In this document: positions 15,817 through 27,045 of the stretch, piece by piece
Layout: each line of letters opens with the position of its first letter
Numbering within the stretch: the stretch's first letter is position 1
DNA from: Sphingomonadales bacterium
GTDB taxonomy: Bacteria > Pseudomonadota > Alphaproteobacteria > Sphingomonadales > Sphingomonadaceae
Length of the DNA stretch: 56,956 nt
NCBI GenBank assembly: GCA_028868535.1
Contig: JAGWUH010000022.1
Coordinates: 1 to 56,956, forward strand
Reading direction: 5' to 3'
Translations under genes and position numbers: made by a program
Notes under the pieces: generated by a model
Seen by the model: only the letters and a program-made list of their open reading frames with translations
Told to the model about the DNA's origin: nothing
Databases searched by the model: none

Positions 15817-16872
15817 TCACAGCGCCAGCCGGGTGACGTGGCCCATCTTGCGCCCCGGCCGCGCCGCCGCCTTGCCATAGAGATGCAGGTGATTGCACGG
15901 GTCCGCCAGGATCGCAGGCCAGTCGTGCGCGGCATCGCCGATCAGGTTGTCCATCACCACGCCCTTCGCCGCCAGCGCGGTATCGCCCAGCGGCAGGCCG
16001 CAGATCGCACGGACATGGTTCTCGAACTGGCTGGTCAGCGCCCCCTCGATCGTCCAGTGCCCCGAATTGTGGACGCGCGGCGCCATTTCGTTGAACACCG
16101 GTCCGTCGGCCGTCGCGAAGAACTCGCACGCGAGCACGCCGACATAGTCGAGCGCCGCGGCGATCCGCGCGGCCAGCGCCCGCGCTGCGGGGACATGCGC
16201 GGCGATCGCGGGCGGCGCAGGCACCGTGCTGCGTGCCAGGATGCCGCCTTCGTGGACGTTCTGCGGACTGTCCCAGAAACGCACGTCGCCGTCCGCCGCG
16301 CGGCACAGCAGCACCGAGAACTCTCCCTCGAAGCGGACGAAGCCCTCGTAGACCAGCGGCTTGGCGGGGAGGTGCAACGCCGCCGCGTCGGCTTCGTCCA
16401 TGATCCGCCACTGGCCCTTGCCGTCATAGCCGTCGCGCCGGGTCTTGAGGATGCCGGGCACCCCGATCCGAGCCAGTGCCGCGGCCAGGTCGCCCGGCGA
16501 ATCGACCGCGGCAAACGGGGCCGGTCGCCCCCCCAGCCCGGACACGAAGGTCTTTTCCGCCAACCGGTCCTGTGCCGTTTCCAGCGCGCGCGGATCGGGG
16601 TGGACCGGGACCGATCCCAGCGCCGCCAGCGGCATCACCGGGACGTTCTCGAACTCGTAGGTGATGACGGCGCAATCGGCCGCGAACCGCGCCATCGCGC
16701 CGGCGTCGTCATAAGCGGCGCAGGTGAACTGGGCGGCGACCTCGGCGGCGATCGAATCGGCCTCCGGCGCGTAGATGTGGCAGCGATAGCCGAGCTGGGC
16801 AGCCGCCATCGCCAGCATGCGCCCGAGCTGGCCGCCGCCGAGAATGCCGATGGTTTCGCCCGGGGGGATCAT
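15817..16872 (-). CDS. purK: 5-(carboxyamino)imidazole ribonucleotide synthase
   Basis: Predicted 351-residue ATP-grasp enzyme carboxylating AIR with bicarbonate in purine synthesis. The N-terminal IGILGGGQLGRMLAMAA and the ATP-grasp signatures (LKTRRDGYDGKGQ, EGFVRFEGEFSVLLCR, NEMAPRVHNSGH) are present. Length is normal. It follows purE by 15 bases, its pathway partner, and precedes folA by four. Confidence 0.97.
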   Translation of the reverse strand: MIPPGETIGILGGGQLGRMLAMAAAQLGYRCHIYAPEADSIAAEVAAQFTCAAYDDAGAMARFAADCAVITYEFENVPVMPLAALGSVPVHPDPRALETAQDRLAEKTFVSGLGGRPAPFAAVDSPGDLAAALARIGVPGILKTRRDGYDGKGQWRIMDEADAAALHLPAKPLVYEGFVRFEGEFSVLLCRAADGDVRFWDSPQNVHEGGILARSTVPAPPAIAAHVPAARALAARIAAALDYVGVLACEFFATADGPVFNEMAPRVHNSGHWTIEGALTSQFENHVRAICGLPLGDTALAAKGVVMDNLIGDAAHDWPAILADPCNHLHLYGKAAARPGRKMGHVTRLAL

Positions 16873-16887
16873 GCGCGCGCGTTCATG

Positions 16888-17376
16888 TCAGGATGGGGAC
16901 TCCGCCACGCTCGCGGTCTGCGCGGCGCGATAGGCCTGCAGCCGTTCGCCCAGCTGCGAATCGCCGGTGGCGAGGATCGCCGCCGCCAGCAGCCCGGCAT
17001 TGGTCGCGCCCGCCTCGCCGATCGCCAGGGTACCGACGGGGATGCCGGCCGGCATCTGCACGATCGACAGCAGGCTGTCCTGGCCCGACAACGCCTTCGA
17101 CTGCACCGGCACGCCCAGCACCGGCAGGTGCGTCATGCTGGCGACCATGCCGGGCAGGTGCGCGGCACCGCCGGCCCCGGCGATCACCACCTTGAACCCC
17201 GCCGCCGCCGCGCCCTTGGCGAAAGCGACGAGGCGGTCGGGCGTGCGGTGGGCGGACACGATCCGCGCCGCGTAGGCGACGCCGAGCGCGTCCAGCGCCT
17301 CGGCGGCGCGGCGCATCGTCGGCCAGTCGGACTGGCTGCCCATGACGATCGCCACCGGCACTGCGGACGCGTCCAA
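16888..17376 (-). CDS. purE: N5-CAIR mutase PurE
   Basis: Predicted 162-residue class I PurE converting N5-CAIR to CAIR. Family motifs: IVMGSQSDW near the start, [11 protein letters not shown], and [12 protein letters not shown]. There is no ATG at the expected N-terminus. I propose TTG at 17376, one base after the gpmA stop, with GGAG seven bases upstream; GTG codons at 17361 and 17355 are alternatives that would leave the catalytic domain intact. It is coupled to gpmA upstream and followed by purK. Confidence 0.94.
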   Translation of the reverse strand: MDASAVPVAIVMGSQSDWPTMRRAAEALDALGVAYAARIVSAHRTPDRLVAFAKGAAAAGFKVVIAGAGGAAHLPGMVASMTHLPVLGVPVQSKALSGQDSLLSIVQMPAGIPVGTLAIGEAGATNAGLLAAAILATGDSQLGERLQAYRAAQTASVAESPS

Positions 17377-17377
17377 G

Positions 17378-18064
17378 TCAGCGCTCCGAGAGGTAGTAGC
17401 GGTCGGTCGCCGCGAGATTGTCGTCGAGTTCATAGACGATCGGTTGCCCGGTCGGGATCTCCAGGCCGGTGATCTCGTCGTCGGAAATGCCCGACAGGTG
17501 CTTGACCAGCGCGCGCAGCGAATTGCCGTGCGCCGCCACCAGCACCGTCTCGCCGGCACGCAGCAGCGGGGCGATCTCGGCCTCGTAATACGGCAGCACG
17601 CGGGCGATCGTGTCCTTCAGGCTCTCGGTAGAGGGAATCGGGATGCCGGCATAGCGGGCATCCTGCTTGAGATCGAAGGCGCTGCCGTCCTCGAGCACGG
17701 GGGGCGGCGTATCGAAGCTGCGGCGCCAGATCTTGACCTGCTCGTCGCCGTGTCGGGCCGCGGTCTCCGCCTTGTCGAGCCCGGTAAGGCCGCCATAGTG
17801 GCGCTCGTTCAGGCGCCAGTCCTTGGTTTCCGGAATCCACAACCGCCCTGCCGCCTCGAGCGCGAAGTGGAGCGTCTTGATCGCCCGGGTCTGGAACGAG
17901 GTGAACGCCGCCGTCGGCAACAGGCCCTTGTCCTTGAGCAGCGCGCCGGCGGCGCGGGCCTCGGCCTCGCCCTTTTCGGTAAGGTCGACATCCCACCAGC
18001 CGGTGAAGCGGTTTTCGAGATTCCACTGGCTCTGGCCGTGGCGGACGAGGATGAGGCGAGGCAC
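17378..18064 (-). CDS. gpmA: 2,3-bisphosphoglycerate-dependent phosphoglycerate mutase
   Basis: Predicted 228-residue glycolytic mutase of the histidine phosphatase superfamily. The phospho-histidine is His9 in [30 protein letters not shown] and the second histidine in [15 protein letters not shown] complete the site. It begins with GTG. It appears to head the leftward cluster with purE, purK, folA and ribF, possibly preceded by the small gene at 18098-18283. Confidence 0.96.
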   Translation of the reverse strand: MPRLILVRHGQSQWNLENRFTGWWDVDLTEKGEAEARAAGALLKDKGLLPTAAFTSFQTRAIKTLHFALEAAGRLWIPETKDWRLNERHYGGLTGLDKAETAARHGDEQVKIWRRSFDTPPPVLEDGSAFDLKQDARYAGIPIPSTESLKDTIARVLPYYEAEIAPLLRAGETVLVAAHGNSLRALVKHLSGISDDEITGLEIPTGQPIVYELDDNLAATDRYYLSER

Positions 18065-18097
18065 GTTCTCTGGCTCCCTGTTGCCGGAAGCGCGGCC

Positions 18098-18283
18098 CTA
18101 CCGGCTTGGCGGCGGTTTGGAAAGGCCCGCCGGGTCGTCTCCCGGATCGTCCTGCGGAACATCGGCCGAATCGGCCGCGGCGCCGAGTGCACGCGATTGC
18201 GCCTTGCGGCGGTGCAGGTTCTCGCGGAGCTTCGCGGCCAGGCGCTGCTCGCGGGTCGTGCCGGGGGGCGTTCGGTCGGCCAT
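18098..18283 (-). CDS. Small basic protein, unknown function
   Basis: Predicted 61-residue soluble protein with a basic amphipathic helix (REQRLAAKLRENLHRRKAQ, residues 11-29) and an acidic, proline-rich tail. Small proteins with this REQRLAAKLR helix are, to my memory, conserved among sphingomonads as hypotheticals. It lies 33 bases upstream of gpmA in the same direction and may be the first gene of that transcript. It contains no enzymatic motif. Confidence 0.6.
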   Translation of the reverse strand: MADRTPPGTTREQRLAAKLRENLHRRKAQSRALGAAADSADVPQDDPGDDPAGLSKPPPSR

Positions 18284-18326
18284 GGCCACGCTGTGCCCGG
18301 TCCCGCGCGCGATCTCAAGCAGCGGC

Positions 18327-18355
18327 TTGACTTTTCCCGCCCCCCTCGCCAAAGC
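18327..18355 (+). promoter_or_regulatory. Probable promoter of tRNA-Thr
   Basis: TTGACT (18327-18332) is a strong -35 element; 17 bases later CAAAGC (18350-18355) could serve as a weak -10. It would start transcription about 40 bases before the tRNA. Confidence 0.4.
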
Positions 18356-18400
18356 GCGCGCCTGCCCGCCGCCCACAGCGCGGGCCGGATGGAATGGTGT

Positions 18401-18475
<75 letters not shown>

Positions 18476-18545
18476 TTCCTCCCCCCTCCCGGCATGTCCG
18501 CCCAGGTTTCGCGCGGTGCGCGAGCGCCGCCCCCGGGGCCGGGTC

Positions 18546-19514
18546 TCAACGGTTCTGCCGCCTGCCACGCAGGCTGAGGCGCCAGTCGGGCGGGAAGTCG
18601 GCATCATTGTCGCGAACGGCGGCGGCAAGGCCTCTCTCGAACGTCTCGGCGTTGACCGCGATGCCGCCGGCGAGATCGTCCTTCACCTGCGGCAGCATCG
18701 ATTCGAGCCAGGCGGCGAGGATCGAGCCCATGTATTCCCCCTGCTTCTGCTTGTAGATCTCGAAGAAGGTCTTCTGCAGGACGATGGTGTCGGTCGGGCG
18801 GTTGCGGGCGCAGGCGCGCGCATACTTGAGTGTCTCGGCCTCCAGCTCGGCGCGCGGGACGACGCTGTTGACGAACTGGCACGCGCGCATTTCGGCTGCG
18901 GTGAACGGACGGCCGGTGAACACCATTTCCTGGAACTTGCGCAGGCCCATCGTCGTGATCCACTGCCACTGCCTGGCCGCCCAGCCGACGTAGCGGAACG
19001 CGGAATGGCCGAACAGCGCGTCCTCCGAAGCGATGACGATGTCGGCATCGGCCGCCTGGTAGAAGTGCCAGCCATAGCAATAGCCCTTCACCTCCAGGAT
19101 GCTGATCTTCCTGAAGTCCTGGAGACTGCGCAGCCCGGCTTCGCCGTTGGCATAGTACTGGGTCAGCGTCGCGAGGTAGCGGTACGAATCGCGCGGCGGA
19201 TAGCGGACGTCGTGCCCTTCGGGCAAACGCATCTCCGGCAACACCGAATAGTCGGGATCGCCGTTGAACATGCCCGCCATCTCCGGCAGGTCGGCACCGG
19301 AACCGAGGTGGTCCCCTTCCCCGCGAATCACCAGCACGCGCACGTCGTCATCGACGTTGGCGCGGTGGACGAGATCCGCGAATCGGTGTCGCGCCGCAAT
19401 CGTCGGCGCATTGAGCGCGCCCGGGCGGTCGAGGGTGATCGTCGCGATCTTGCTGGCGGCATCCTTTTCGTAAAGCACGATGCTTTCGGCATCGGGTCGT
19501 CCGCGCTGCTCCAT
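18546..19514 (-). CDS. Enoyl-CoA hydratase/isomerase (crotonase) family protein
   Basis: Predicted 322-residue crotonase-fold protein. The LDRPGALNAPT start, VLVIRGEGDHLGSGADLPEM oxyanion-hole region (Gly-Ala-Asp-Leu) and the KGYCYGWHF second loop, where the usual Gly-Gly is Cys-Tyr-Gly, are visible. It is longer than classic hydratases (about 260) with extra C-terminal helices, so the exact substrate is uncertain; these variants are common in sphingomonad catabolic loci. It diverges from the TetR regulator at 19670, which probably controls it. Confidence 0.85.
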   Translation of the reverse strand: MEQRGRPDAESIVLYEKDAASKIATITLDRPGALNAPTIAARHRFADLVHRANVDDDVRVLVIRGEGDHLGSGADLPEMAGMFNGDPDYSVLPEMRLPEGHDVRYPPRDSYRYLATLTQYYANGEAGLRSLQDFRKISILEVKGYCYGWHFYQAADADIVIASEDALFGHSAFRYVGWAARQWQWITTMGLRKFQEMVFTGRPFTAAEMRACQFVNSVVPRAELEAETLKYARACARNRPTDTIVLQKTFFEIYKQKQGEYMGSILAAWLESMLPQVKDDLAGGIAVNAETFERGLAAAVRDNDADFPPDWRLSLRGRRQNR

Positions 19515-19669
19515 CGCCAGTCCTTTCCCCGCTCGGGCGCGAGGTTATGGCCCCGGCCCCGTCCTCGCCACGGGCATGTCTGGAACAAGCGCGCATCCTG
19601 TTATGAAGCGATGTTGGACAGCCGGCGCGCCCGGCTGTACCCAGCCCCCGCAAGAGGAGGAGGCCCCGC

Positions 19670-20398
19670 TTGTCGTACTTGCCCACCGGCGCGGAAATGG
19701 CGGACGATGTCGTTCCCGCCGTCGCCATGCCGGCGGCGACCGCCTGCTTCGATCCTTGCCGTGCCGTGGCCGAACCCGCCCGGACCCGGCGCGCACGGCC
19801 GAACCAGCGCCAGCGTCGCGCGCACATCCTGGCCACGATCCGGCTGATGCTGGTCGAAGGCGGCTGCGACGCCGTTACCATGCGCGGCATCGCCGAGCGA
19901 TCGGGCCACGCGGTGCAGACCGTCTACAACCTCGTCGGCCCGCGCGAGCAGGCACTGGTCGAGGCGATCAGCGACTACACCCGCTACGTCGGGCGCACGG
20001 CGGCGCACGATCTGGCCGATCCCGATGCGGTCGTCACGATCATCGACCAGTGGGTCGAATCGATCGCCGCGCGGCCGGAATTCTGCCGGCAGGTCAGCCT
20101 GATCTTCTTCGGGCCCTCGCGCGGGGTGTTCTACGCGATTCGCGACCGCCAGCTCAAAGGCCTGCTCGGCCTGCTGCTGCGCCAGCAGAAGAGCGGCGTC
20201 CTGCTGCCGGACGCCCCGGTGCGCGACATCGCCGAGCAGATGGCGTTCGCCGCCAGCGCGCTCTGCATCGAATGGGCGGACCGCCCGTTTCCGCTGCCCG
20301 ACTTGCGCCGGCGCATGCGCGCGACCTTCGCCAACCTGCTCGCCTCCGCGATCGCGCCCGATGCGCGCGCGACGCGACGGCGCATCACGCCGGCATGA
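19670..20398 (+). CDS. TetR-family transcriptional regulator
   Basis: Predicted 242-residue regulator with a helix-turn-helix at about residues 65-88 (AVTMRGIAERSGHAVQTVYNLVGPREQALVEAI pattern). The roughly 45-residue tail before the DNA-binding domain is longer than usual. I keep the TTG start at 19670 because an exceptionally strong AGGAGGAGG lies seven bases upstream; ATG codons at 19697 and 19727 are alternatives. Its divergent arrangement with the crotonase gene suggests it represses that gene in response to an acyl or aromatic ligand. Its 3' end overlaps the convergent msrB by 14 bases. Confidence 0.85.
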   Translation: MSYLPTGAEMADDVVPAVAMPAATACFDPCRAVAEPARTRRARPNQRQRRAHILATIRLMLVEGGCDAVTMRGIAERSGHAVQTVYNLVGPREQALVEAISDYTRYVGRTAAHDLADPDAVVTIIDQWVESIAARPEFCRQVSLIFFGPSRGVFYAIRDRQLKGLLGLLLRQQKSGVLLPDAPVRDIAEQMAFAASALCIEWADRPFPLPDLRRRMRATFANLLASAIAPDARATRRRITPA

Positions 20399-20873
20399 AC
20401 CCCAGCGCCACCCCGTTCATGCAATAGCGCAGGCCGGTCGGCGGCGGGCCGTCGTCGAAGACATGGCCGAGGTGGCCGCCGCAGCGCTGGCAATGCACCT
20501 CGACCCGCTCGTAGCCGAGGATCCGGTCGGTCGAGGTGCCCACCGCGCCCGGCAGCGGCTTCCAGAAGCTGGGCCAGCCGGTGCCGCTGTCGAACTTCGT
20601 CGAGGACGCGAACAACGGATTGCCGTCCGCCGCGCAGACGAACGTGCCCTTGCGATGTTCGCGAAGCAGTGGCGAGGTATACGGCGATTCGGTCGCCTGT
20701 TGCCGCAGCACCGCGAACTGGTCCGCGGTCAGGCGCTTGCGCCACTCGGCGTCGGTCAGTTTCAGCGGATAGTCTCGGGCGGCGGCCTCGCTGCCGCAAC
20801 CGGCCATCAGCGGGATCGCCGCCGATGCGCCAAGTATCGCCAGAAGGCGTCGTCGGTCCATGTGCGTTGCCAT
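20385..20873 (-). CDS. msrB: Exported/lipoprotein methionine-R-sulfoxide reductase MsrB
   Basis: Predicted 162-residue enzyme repairing methionine-R-sulfoxide. The N-terminus (DRRRLLAILGASAAIPLMAGC) looks like a twin-arginine or Sec lipoprotein signal with lipid-attached Cys26, so the enzyme is probably periplasmic. GTGWPSFW, HCQRCGGHLGHVF (Cys128, Cys131) and the catalytic Cys151 in RYCMNG are present. The first zinc pair is atypical: Cys80-Ala-Ala-Asp83 instead of Cys-x2-Cys. Start at 20873 follows AGGAGG with a seven-base spacer. Confidence 0.92.
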   Translation of the reverse strand: MATHMDRRRLLAILGASAAIPLMAGCGSEAAARDYPLKLTDAEWRKRLTADQFAVLRQQATESPYTSPLLREHRKGTFVCAADGNPLFASSTKFDSGTGWPSFWKPLPGAVGTSTDRILGYERVEVHCQRCGGHLGHVFDDGPPPTGLRYCMNGVALGFMPA

Positions 20874-20947
20874 CGCTCAACCTCCTGCGCCCGATATAGG
20901 GTGGCAGGTGCCGTGGATCAGCCCGCTCGCGAAAAATTTGCCCGCGC

Positions 20948-22197
20948 TCAGGCGGCCTGGCGTCGTCCGGCCAGGCGATCCCACAGGCCGGGCCGCCCCG
21001 CGCGGCCGCTGGCCGCGCCGGATTTCATCACCCGCCGCCGGAAGATGGTGGCACCGATGCGGACGAAGATGCCGACCCACGCCCCCTGCCACGCCAACGC
21101 GGCGAGATGCGGCCAGAGCGCCGGATCGACCGCCGCGCGCGCCAGCATCGCGTAAGGCGAGCTGAACGGGATCGACACCGCCAGCACTTCCATCAGGCTC
21201 CCCGGCTTCGCCATCGCATAGCTGGCGAAGAAGAACACGAAGAGCTGCAGCATCGTCACCGGCATCGACAGCGTCTGCACCTCGCGCACCGTCGCCGCCA
21301 TCGAGCCGATGGTCAGGAACAGCGTGCCGAGCAGCAGGTAGGCCATCGCGAAGTAGACGATGCCCAGCCCGATGAAGCTCGGCCAGCCGATCGCCGGCGT
21401 ATCGAGATGCGGCATTGCCGATCCCGCCAGCAGCCGCACGCCGACACCGGCGGCGCCCCAGACCGCGATGCCGACCATCGACACTGCCAGCATCGCGAAG
21501 AGCTTGCCGAGGAACACCGCGTCCATCGGAATCGCGGCGGCCAGCACCTCGATGATCTTGTTGCCCTTTTCCTCGACGAGGTTGGACAGCACCATGCCCG
21601 CCAGCAGCATGGTCAGCAGGAACAGCAGCATCTGCCCCGCCTGTGCGGTCATCACCTGGCCGTGGCGGATGTCCGCCCGGGTCGTGGTCGCGATCGGCGC
21701 CAGCCGCACCGCCGAAACCTTGGCGGGGTCGGCCTGCAACGCGCGCGCCGTCACCAGCTCGATCGGCCCCTGCCATTCCTGGATGCGCTCGTTCGGCCCG
21801 GTGAGCACGGGGCTCTCGAGCGTGCCGCTGACGATCGCGGCGAGGTTGCCGTGGGTCCGCTGCAGCGCCCGCTGCGCCTCGGCCTGCGGCACTTCCCGGC
21901 GCTCCATGAGGCGGAAATCGGGCAAGGCGCCATCCATGTGCGACTGCATCGCCCGGTGCGCGGTCATCAGCCGGTCCGCCTGGTCCGACGGCATCATCAC
22001 GCCGATCTCGGGACTGTCATCGACCTTCTGGACGTGATCGCCGACACTGCCCGCCATCAGCCCGACCAGGATCGGAAACAACGGCCCGATCAGGAAGAAG
22101 ATGAAGCTGCGGCTGAACAGGATCGCCGAGAAATCGCGTCGCGCGACGACGAGCGCCGCCGCCACGGTGGAAAGTCGCCCTTTTGCCAAGCCGGCCA

Positions 22198-22198
<1 letters not shown>
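20948..22198 (-). CDS. ABC transporter permease, NatB-like
   Basis: Predicted 416-residue membrane protein of the ABC-2 family. A first membrane helix at about residues 27-47 is followed by a large extracytoplasmic domain (about 50-185) and five or six helices in the C-terminal half (for example QMLLFLLTMLLAGMVLSNLVEEKGNKIIEVLAAA). The VEEKGNKIIEV segment is characteristic of NatB/ABC-2 exporters. Its start overlaps the stop of the ATPase gene, so the two form one exporter; the substrate (ion, drug or lipid) cannot be told from sequence. Confidence 0.88.
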
Positions 22199-23193
<995 letters not shown>

Positions 23194-23244
23194 CTTCACC
23201 GAGATACTCGCATTTCGTCCCCTGGCGCAGCAGAAACGACATCC

Positions 23245-24339
23245 GTGGTTAATTCCGTGATAACGAGTGCCGATTTCGCGCGGCTCAAGGCCGATCTGGC
23301 CGCCGAAGCGGCCGCGCAGGGATTCGCGGCGTGCGGGGTGACCCCCGCCGCGACCGACGCGGCCACCGCCGATCGGCTCGACCGCTGGCTGGCAGCAGGC
23401 ATGCACGGGCAGATGGCCTGGATGGCGGAGCGAGCCGCGCAGCGGCGTGGACCCGATGCGCTGTGGCCCGAAGCGCGCAGCGTCATCGCGCTGGGCATGA
23501 GCTATGCCCCCGTCGCCGATCCCCTCGCCCTCGCCGGCCATTCCGGGCGCGCCCGCATCTCGGTCTATGCCCAGGGGGCGGACTATCATGACGTGGTCAA
23601 GAAGGCGCTCAAGCATCTCGCCCGCTGGCTGGTCGCGGAAGCGGCGCGACGCGGCTTCGGCGAGGCCGGGGTCAAGGTCTTCGTCGATACCGCGCCGGTG
23701 ATGGAAAAGCCGCTGGGGCAGGCCGCCGGCCTTGGCTGGCAGGGACGGCACACCAACCTCGTCAGCCGCGAACACGGCTCGTGGCTGTTCCTCGGCGCGA
23801 TCTACACGACGCTGGACCTGCCGGCCGACGAGCCGGGGCAGGATCGTTGCGGCTCTTGCACCGCCTGCCAGCAGGCCTGCCCCACGGCGGCGTTCCCGGC
23901 GCCCTACCGGCTCGATGCGCGCCGCTGCATCTCGTACCTGACGATCGAGCACAAGGGCCCGGTGGCGGAGGAATTCCGCGCCGCACTGGGCAATCGCATC
24001 TATGGCTGCGACGATTGCCTGGCGGTGTGCCCCTGGAACAAGTTCGCCGATGCGGCGCGGGCCAACCGGGCGTTCCTGCCACGGGCCGAGCTGGCGGCGC
24101 CGCGGCTGGCGGATCTGCTGGCACTGGACGACGCCGGCTTCCGCGCGCTGTTCAGCGGCTCGCCGATCAAGCGCATCGGCCGCGACCGCATGGTGCGAAA
24201 CGCGCTCTACGCCGCCGGCAACAGCGGCGACGCGGCGCTGACGGCCGCGGTTGCGGCGCTGTGCGACGATGCCGACGCGGCCGTCGCCGATGCCGCGCGC
24301 TGGGCGCTGGCGCGGCTCAGGCCGGCATCAGCTCCTTGA
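23245..24339 (+). CDS. queG: Epoxyqueuosine reductase
   Basis: Predicted 364-residue cobalamin and [4Fe-4S] enzyme performing the last step of queuosine synthesis in tRNA. Motifs: [30 protein letters not shown] around residue 150, the first cluster [13 protein letters not shown], and the second [14 protein letters not shown]-terminal HEAT-like helices follow. It begins with GTG at 23245; another GTG at 23257 is possible. The last 23 bases overlap the convergent reductase gene. Confidence 0.95.
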   Translation: MVNSVITSADFARLKADLAAEAAAQGFAACGVTPAATDAATADRLDRWLAAGMHGQMAWMAERAAQRRGPDALWPEARSVIALGMSYAPVADPLALAGHSGRARISVYAQGADYHDVVKKALKHLARWLVAEAARRGFGEAGVKVFVDTAPVMEKPLGQAAGLGWQGRHTNLVSREHGSWLFLGAIYTTLDLPADEPGQDRCGSCTACQQACPTAAFPAPYRLDARRCISYLTIEHKGPVAEEFRAALGNRIYGCDDCLAVCPWNKFADAARANRAFLPRAELAAPRLADLLALDDAGFRALFSGSPIKRIGRDRMVRNALYAAGNSGDAALTAAVAALCDDADAAVADAARWALARLRPASAP

Positions 24340-25543
24340 GGGGCACCGCCGCGTCGGCCAGCTTCGCCAGGTCGGGCGCGACGCCGGCCTCGACCAGCTT
24401 GCGGCCCTGGACGTAGTCCTTGACCATGTTGACGCAGTCGATCGCGACGATCGTCCCGGCTTTCAGGTAGACGACGCTGAAGGCGCGATCCGCCACATTG
24501 CCGCGCAGCACGGTCTGCTCGTAGCCGAGGTTGATCCCGGCGGTCTGCAGGCGCAGGTCGTACTGGTTGGACCAGAACCACGGGAACGCGTGGTAGGGCT
24601 GGGCATCGCCGCAGAGTGCCTTGGCCACGCAGGTGGCCTGGTCATTGGCGTTCTGCACCGATTCGACGCGCATCACCGCGCCGCCGGCGAAATCGCAGGC
24701 GAAGCTGGCGCAATCGCCGATCGCGTAGACGTCGGGCAGCGAGGTGCGGCAATATTCGTCGATGTCGACGCCGTTGCCGCCGGCCGCGCCCGCCGCGATC
24801 AGCGGGCCGACCGCCGGAACGATGCCGATGCCGACAATGACGGCATCCGCCGGGATCACGCTGCCGTCCGCCAGCCTGACGCCGGTGACCCGGCCTTCCC
24901 CGACCAGCGAATCGACGCCGACGCCGGTGCGCAGGTCGACGCCGTGGGCACGGTGCTCGGCCTCGTAGAACGCCGACAGCTCCGGCCCGGCGACGCGGGC
25001 AAGGACCCGCGGCAGCGCTTCGAGCAGCGTGACGTGGCAACCGAGCTTGGTCAGCACCGCCGCCGCCTCCAGCCCGATGTAGCCGCCGCCGATCACGCAG
25101 ATGGCCTTCACCCCGCCATCGACCTCGCCCATCAGCTGGTCGCAATCGGCGCGAGTGCGCACGGCGTGGACGCCGGCGAGATCGGCGCCGGGGCAGGTCA
25201 GCTTGCGCGGATCGCCGCCGGTGGCCCAGACCAGCGATCCGTACGTGCAGGTTTCGCCGTTCGACAGCGCCAGCGACTTCGCGGCGGGATCGACCGCGGT
25301 GACCTCGACGCCGAGCACGAGATCGACCTGCTTTTCCTCCCAGAACTGCGGCGGGCGGATGTAGAGGCGGTCGAAGGTCTTTTCGCGGGCGAAGTATTCC
25401 TTGGACAGCGGCGGGCGCTCATACGGCGGCTCACTTTCACGGCCGATCATCACGATCGAGCCGGTGAATCCGTTCTGGCGCAAGGCGATCGCGCACTGCG
25501 CCCCGCCGTGACCCGCACCCACGATAACGACATCGGCCTGCAT
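24317..25543 (-). CDS. FAD-dependent ferredoxin (P450) reductase
   Basis: Predicted 408-residue NAD(P)H oxidoreductase of the putidaredoxin/rubredoxin reductase family. FAD-binding [13 protein letters not shown] is at the N-terminus, the NAD(P)-binding [13 protein letters not shown] is near residue 150, and the second FAD motif VYAIGDCAS is near 285. [14 protein letters not shown] is characteristic of reductases that feed ferredoxins for P450s or Rieske oxygenases. It follows the P450 gene by 116 bases in the same direction, supporting a redox partnership, but no ferredoxin gene is present nearby. Confidence 0.9.
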   Translation of the reverse strand: MQADVVIVGAGHGGAQCAIALRQNGFTGSIVMIGRESEPPYERPPLSKEYFAREKTFDRLYIRPPQFWEEKQVDLVLGVEVTAVDPAAKSLALSNGETCTYGSLVWATGGDPRKLTCPGADLAGVHAVRTRADCDQLMGEVDGGVKAICVIGGGYIGLEAAAVLTKLGCHVTLLEALPRVLARVAGPELSAFYEAEHRAHGVDLRTGVGVDSLVGEGRVTGVRLADGSVIPADAVIVGIGIVPAVGPLIAAGAAGGNGVDIDEYCRTSLPDVYAIGDCASFACDFAGGAVMRVESVQNANDQATCVAKALCGDAQPYHAFPWFWSNQYDLRLQTAGINLGYEQTVLRGNVADRAFSVVYLKAGTIVAIDCVNMVKDYVQGRKLVEAGVAPDLAKLADAAVPLKELMPA

Positions 25544-25643
25544 CGCGCACCATCCTCCTCAAGCTTTGCCCGCGCATTCGCCAATTTCTCGGCGGCGTCA
25601 ACGGGTGCCTGTGGCACAGGCGATGGCTCGGTTGATTGACGAA

Positions 25644-25668
25644 ACACAAACCGGCGGCGCTACCGCCG
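25644..25668 (-). terminator. Weak terminator-like hairpin at the P450 3' end
   Basis: CGGCGG (25652-25657) pairs with CCGCCG (25663-25668) around five bases. Read on the minus strand it is followed by a T-rich GGTTTGTGTTT. The P450 TAG stop sits in the loop. A weak candidate that might reduce read-through into the reductase gene. Confidence 0.3.
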
Positions 25669-27045
25669 CGGCATGACCAGCAGCGGGATGCCGTGGCGCG
25701 GGCGCAACGTCAGGCGGGAAACGACTTCGGGCCGTCGCCCTTGCGGATGCGCCAGCCGGAAGGCGCGGATCACGCGGGCGAGGATCAGCATCGCCTCCTG
25801 CTGGGCGAACCCGGCGCCGACGCAGATGCGCGGGCCCCGGCCGAATGGCAGCCAGGCATTGCGCGCGGCATCGGCGTTGGCCTTGTCGGCGAAGCGGTCG
25901 GGATCGAAGCTGTGCGGGCAGGTCCAGTTGTCGGCATTGCGCTGGATCAGCCAGGGCGAGACGATGACGACATCACCGGGCGACATGCTTTTGCCGCGCA
26001 TCTGCTGTGGCCGCGTCACCTCGCGCAGGAAGAAGCTGACCGGGGGATAGAGCCGCAGCCCTTCCTTGAACAGGTTGCGCACGCCTTCGAGGCGCTTGAG
26101 ATGCTCGAAGGTGATCTCGCCCCCGCCCGTCGCCTCCTCGATCTCCGCCAGCAGGCGGTCCTGCCATTCGGGGCATTCGGACAGCAGGTAGAATGTCCAG
26201 CCGAGCGCCGAGGCCGAAGTCTCGTGGCCCGCCAGGAAGATGATCGAGAGCTGGTCGAGCAGGTCCTGCCGGCTGAACGGCTCGCCGGTCTCGGGGTGGC
26301 GGGCGTCGATCAGTGCCTGCAGGATGTCCCTGGGCTTCTCGCCCCCCGCTTCGAGCAGTTCGAGCCGCGCCGCGAGGATCGGCGCGAACAGCGCGTGGAC
26401 GTCGGCCGCCGCCGCCTTCATCTTGGCGCGGCGGCCGAAGCTGGGCAGCTTGTAGAGCTGCAGAATCATCGCGGGCTGGACGTGCTTCTGGTAGCGGTTG
26501 AACGCCTCGTAGACGCGCGCCGATTCCTGCTGGCTGAGCGTCATCCCGAACATCGTGCGGAAGATCACGTCGGCCGTGACGTGCGTCATCAGCGGATCGA
26601 TATCGACCGGCTTCGACAGGTCCTGCGCGCCGAGCAGCGCCACCAGATCGGCGGCGGAGGCGTCCATCGCCGGGAACGCGCGCTTGAGGTTGGTGTGCAT
26701 GAACGCGGGGTTGATCATCTCCCGCTGGTCTTCCCAGAGCTTGCCGTTGGTCGAGAACACGCTGCGACCGAGCAGCGGGTCGAGCATGTCGTTCATCAGC
26801 CGGTGCTTGGGGAATTCCTTGTGCTCGTCGTCCATCACCTTCGCCACCAGCGACAGTTCGTTGACGACGAAGAAGGTTTCGGTGGGGACCTTGAAGCTCC
26901 CCATCTTCATCCGGTAGCTTTTCTCGAACAGCGTGTGGATCCAGCTTTTCCAGCCGGTGGTGAAGCGCTTGAGCAGCCCCGCCTTGCTTTTCAAGGGTGG
27001 CGGGAATGGCGGCGTGAACGGGCACTGGCGCGCGGAATCAGGCAT
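25660..27045 (-). CDS. Cytochrome P450 (CYP102/CYP4-like)
   Basis: Predicted 461-residue haem monooxygenase. The I-helix oxygen motif is LAGHETSA, the ExxR motif is KEGLRLYPP and the haem-binding loop is FGRGPRICVGAGFA with the axial cysteine. The sequence style (CPEWQDRLLAEIEE, RADNW-like QRNADNW) is that of E-class, eukaryotic-like P450s found in sphingomonads; fatty acids, alkanes or terpenoids are possible substrates but I cannot choose. It overlaps the hydrolase-like gene upstream by eight bases and is followed by a ferredoxin reductase. Confidence 0.93.
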   Translation of the reverse strand: MPDSARQCPFTPPFPPPLKSKAGLLKRFTTGWKSWIHTLFEKSYRMKMGSFKVPTETFFVVNELSLVAKVMDDEHKEFPKHRLMNDMLDPLLGRSVFSTNGKLWEDQREMINPAFMHTNLKRAFPAMDASAADLVALLGAQDLSKPVDIDPLMTHVTADVIFRTMFGMTLSQQESARVYEAFNRYQKHVQPAMILQLYKLPSFGRRAKMKAAAADVHALFAPILAARLELLEAGGEKPRDILQALIDARHPETGEPFSRQDLLDQLSIIFLAGHETSASALGWTFYLLSECPEWQDRLLAEIEEATGGGEITFEHLKRLEGVRNLFKEGLRLYPPVSFFLREVTRPQQMRGKSMSPGDVVIVSPWLIQRNADNWTCPHSFDPDRFADKANADAARNAWLPFGRGPRICVGAGFAQQEAMLILARVIRAFRLAHPQGRRPEVVSRLTLRPRHGIPLLVMPRR

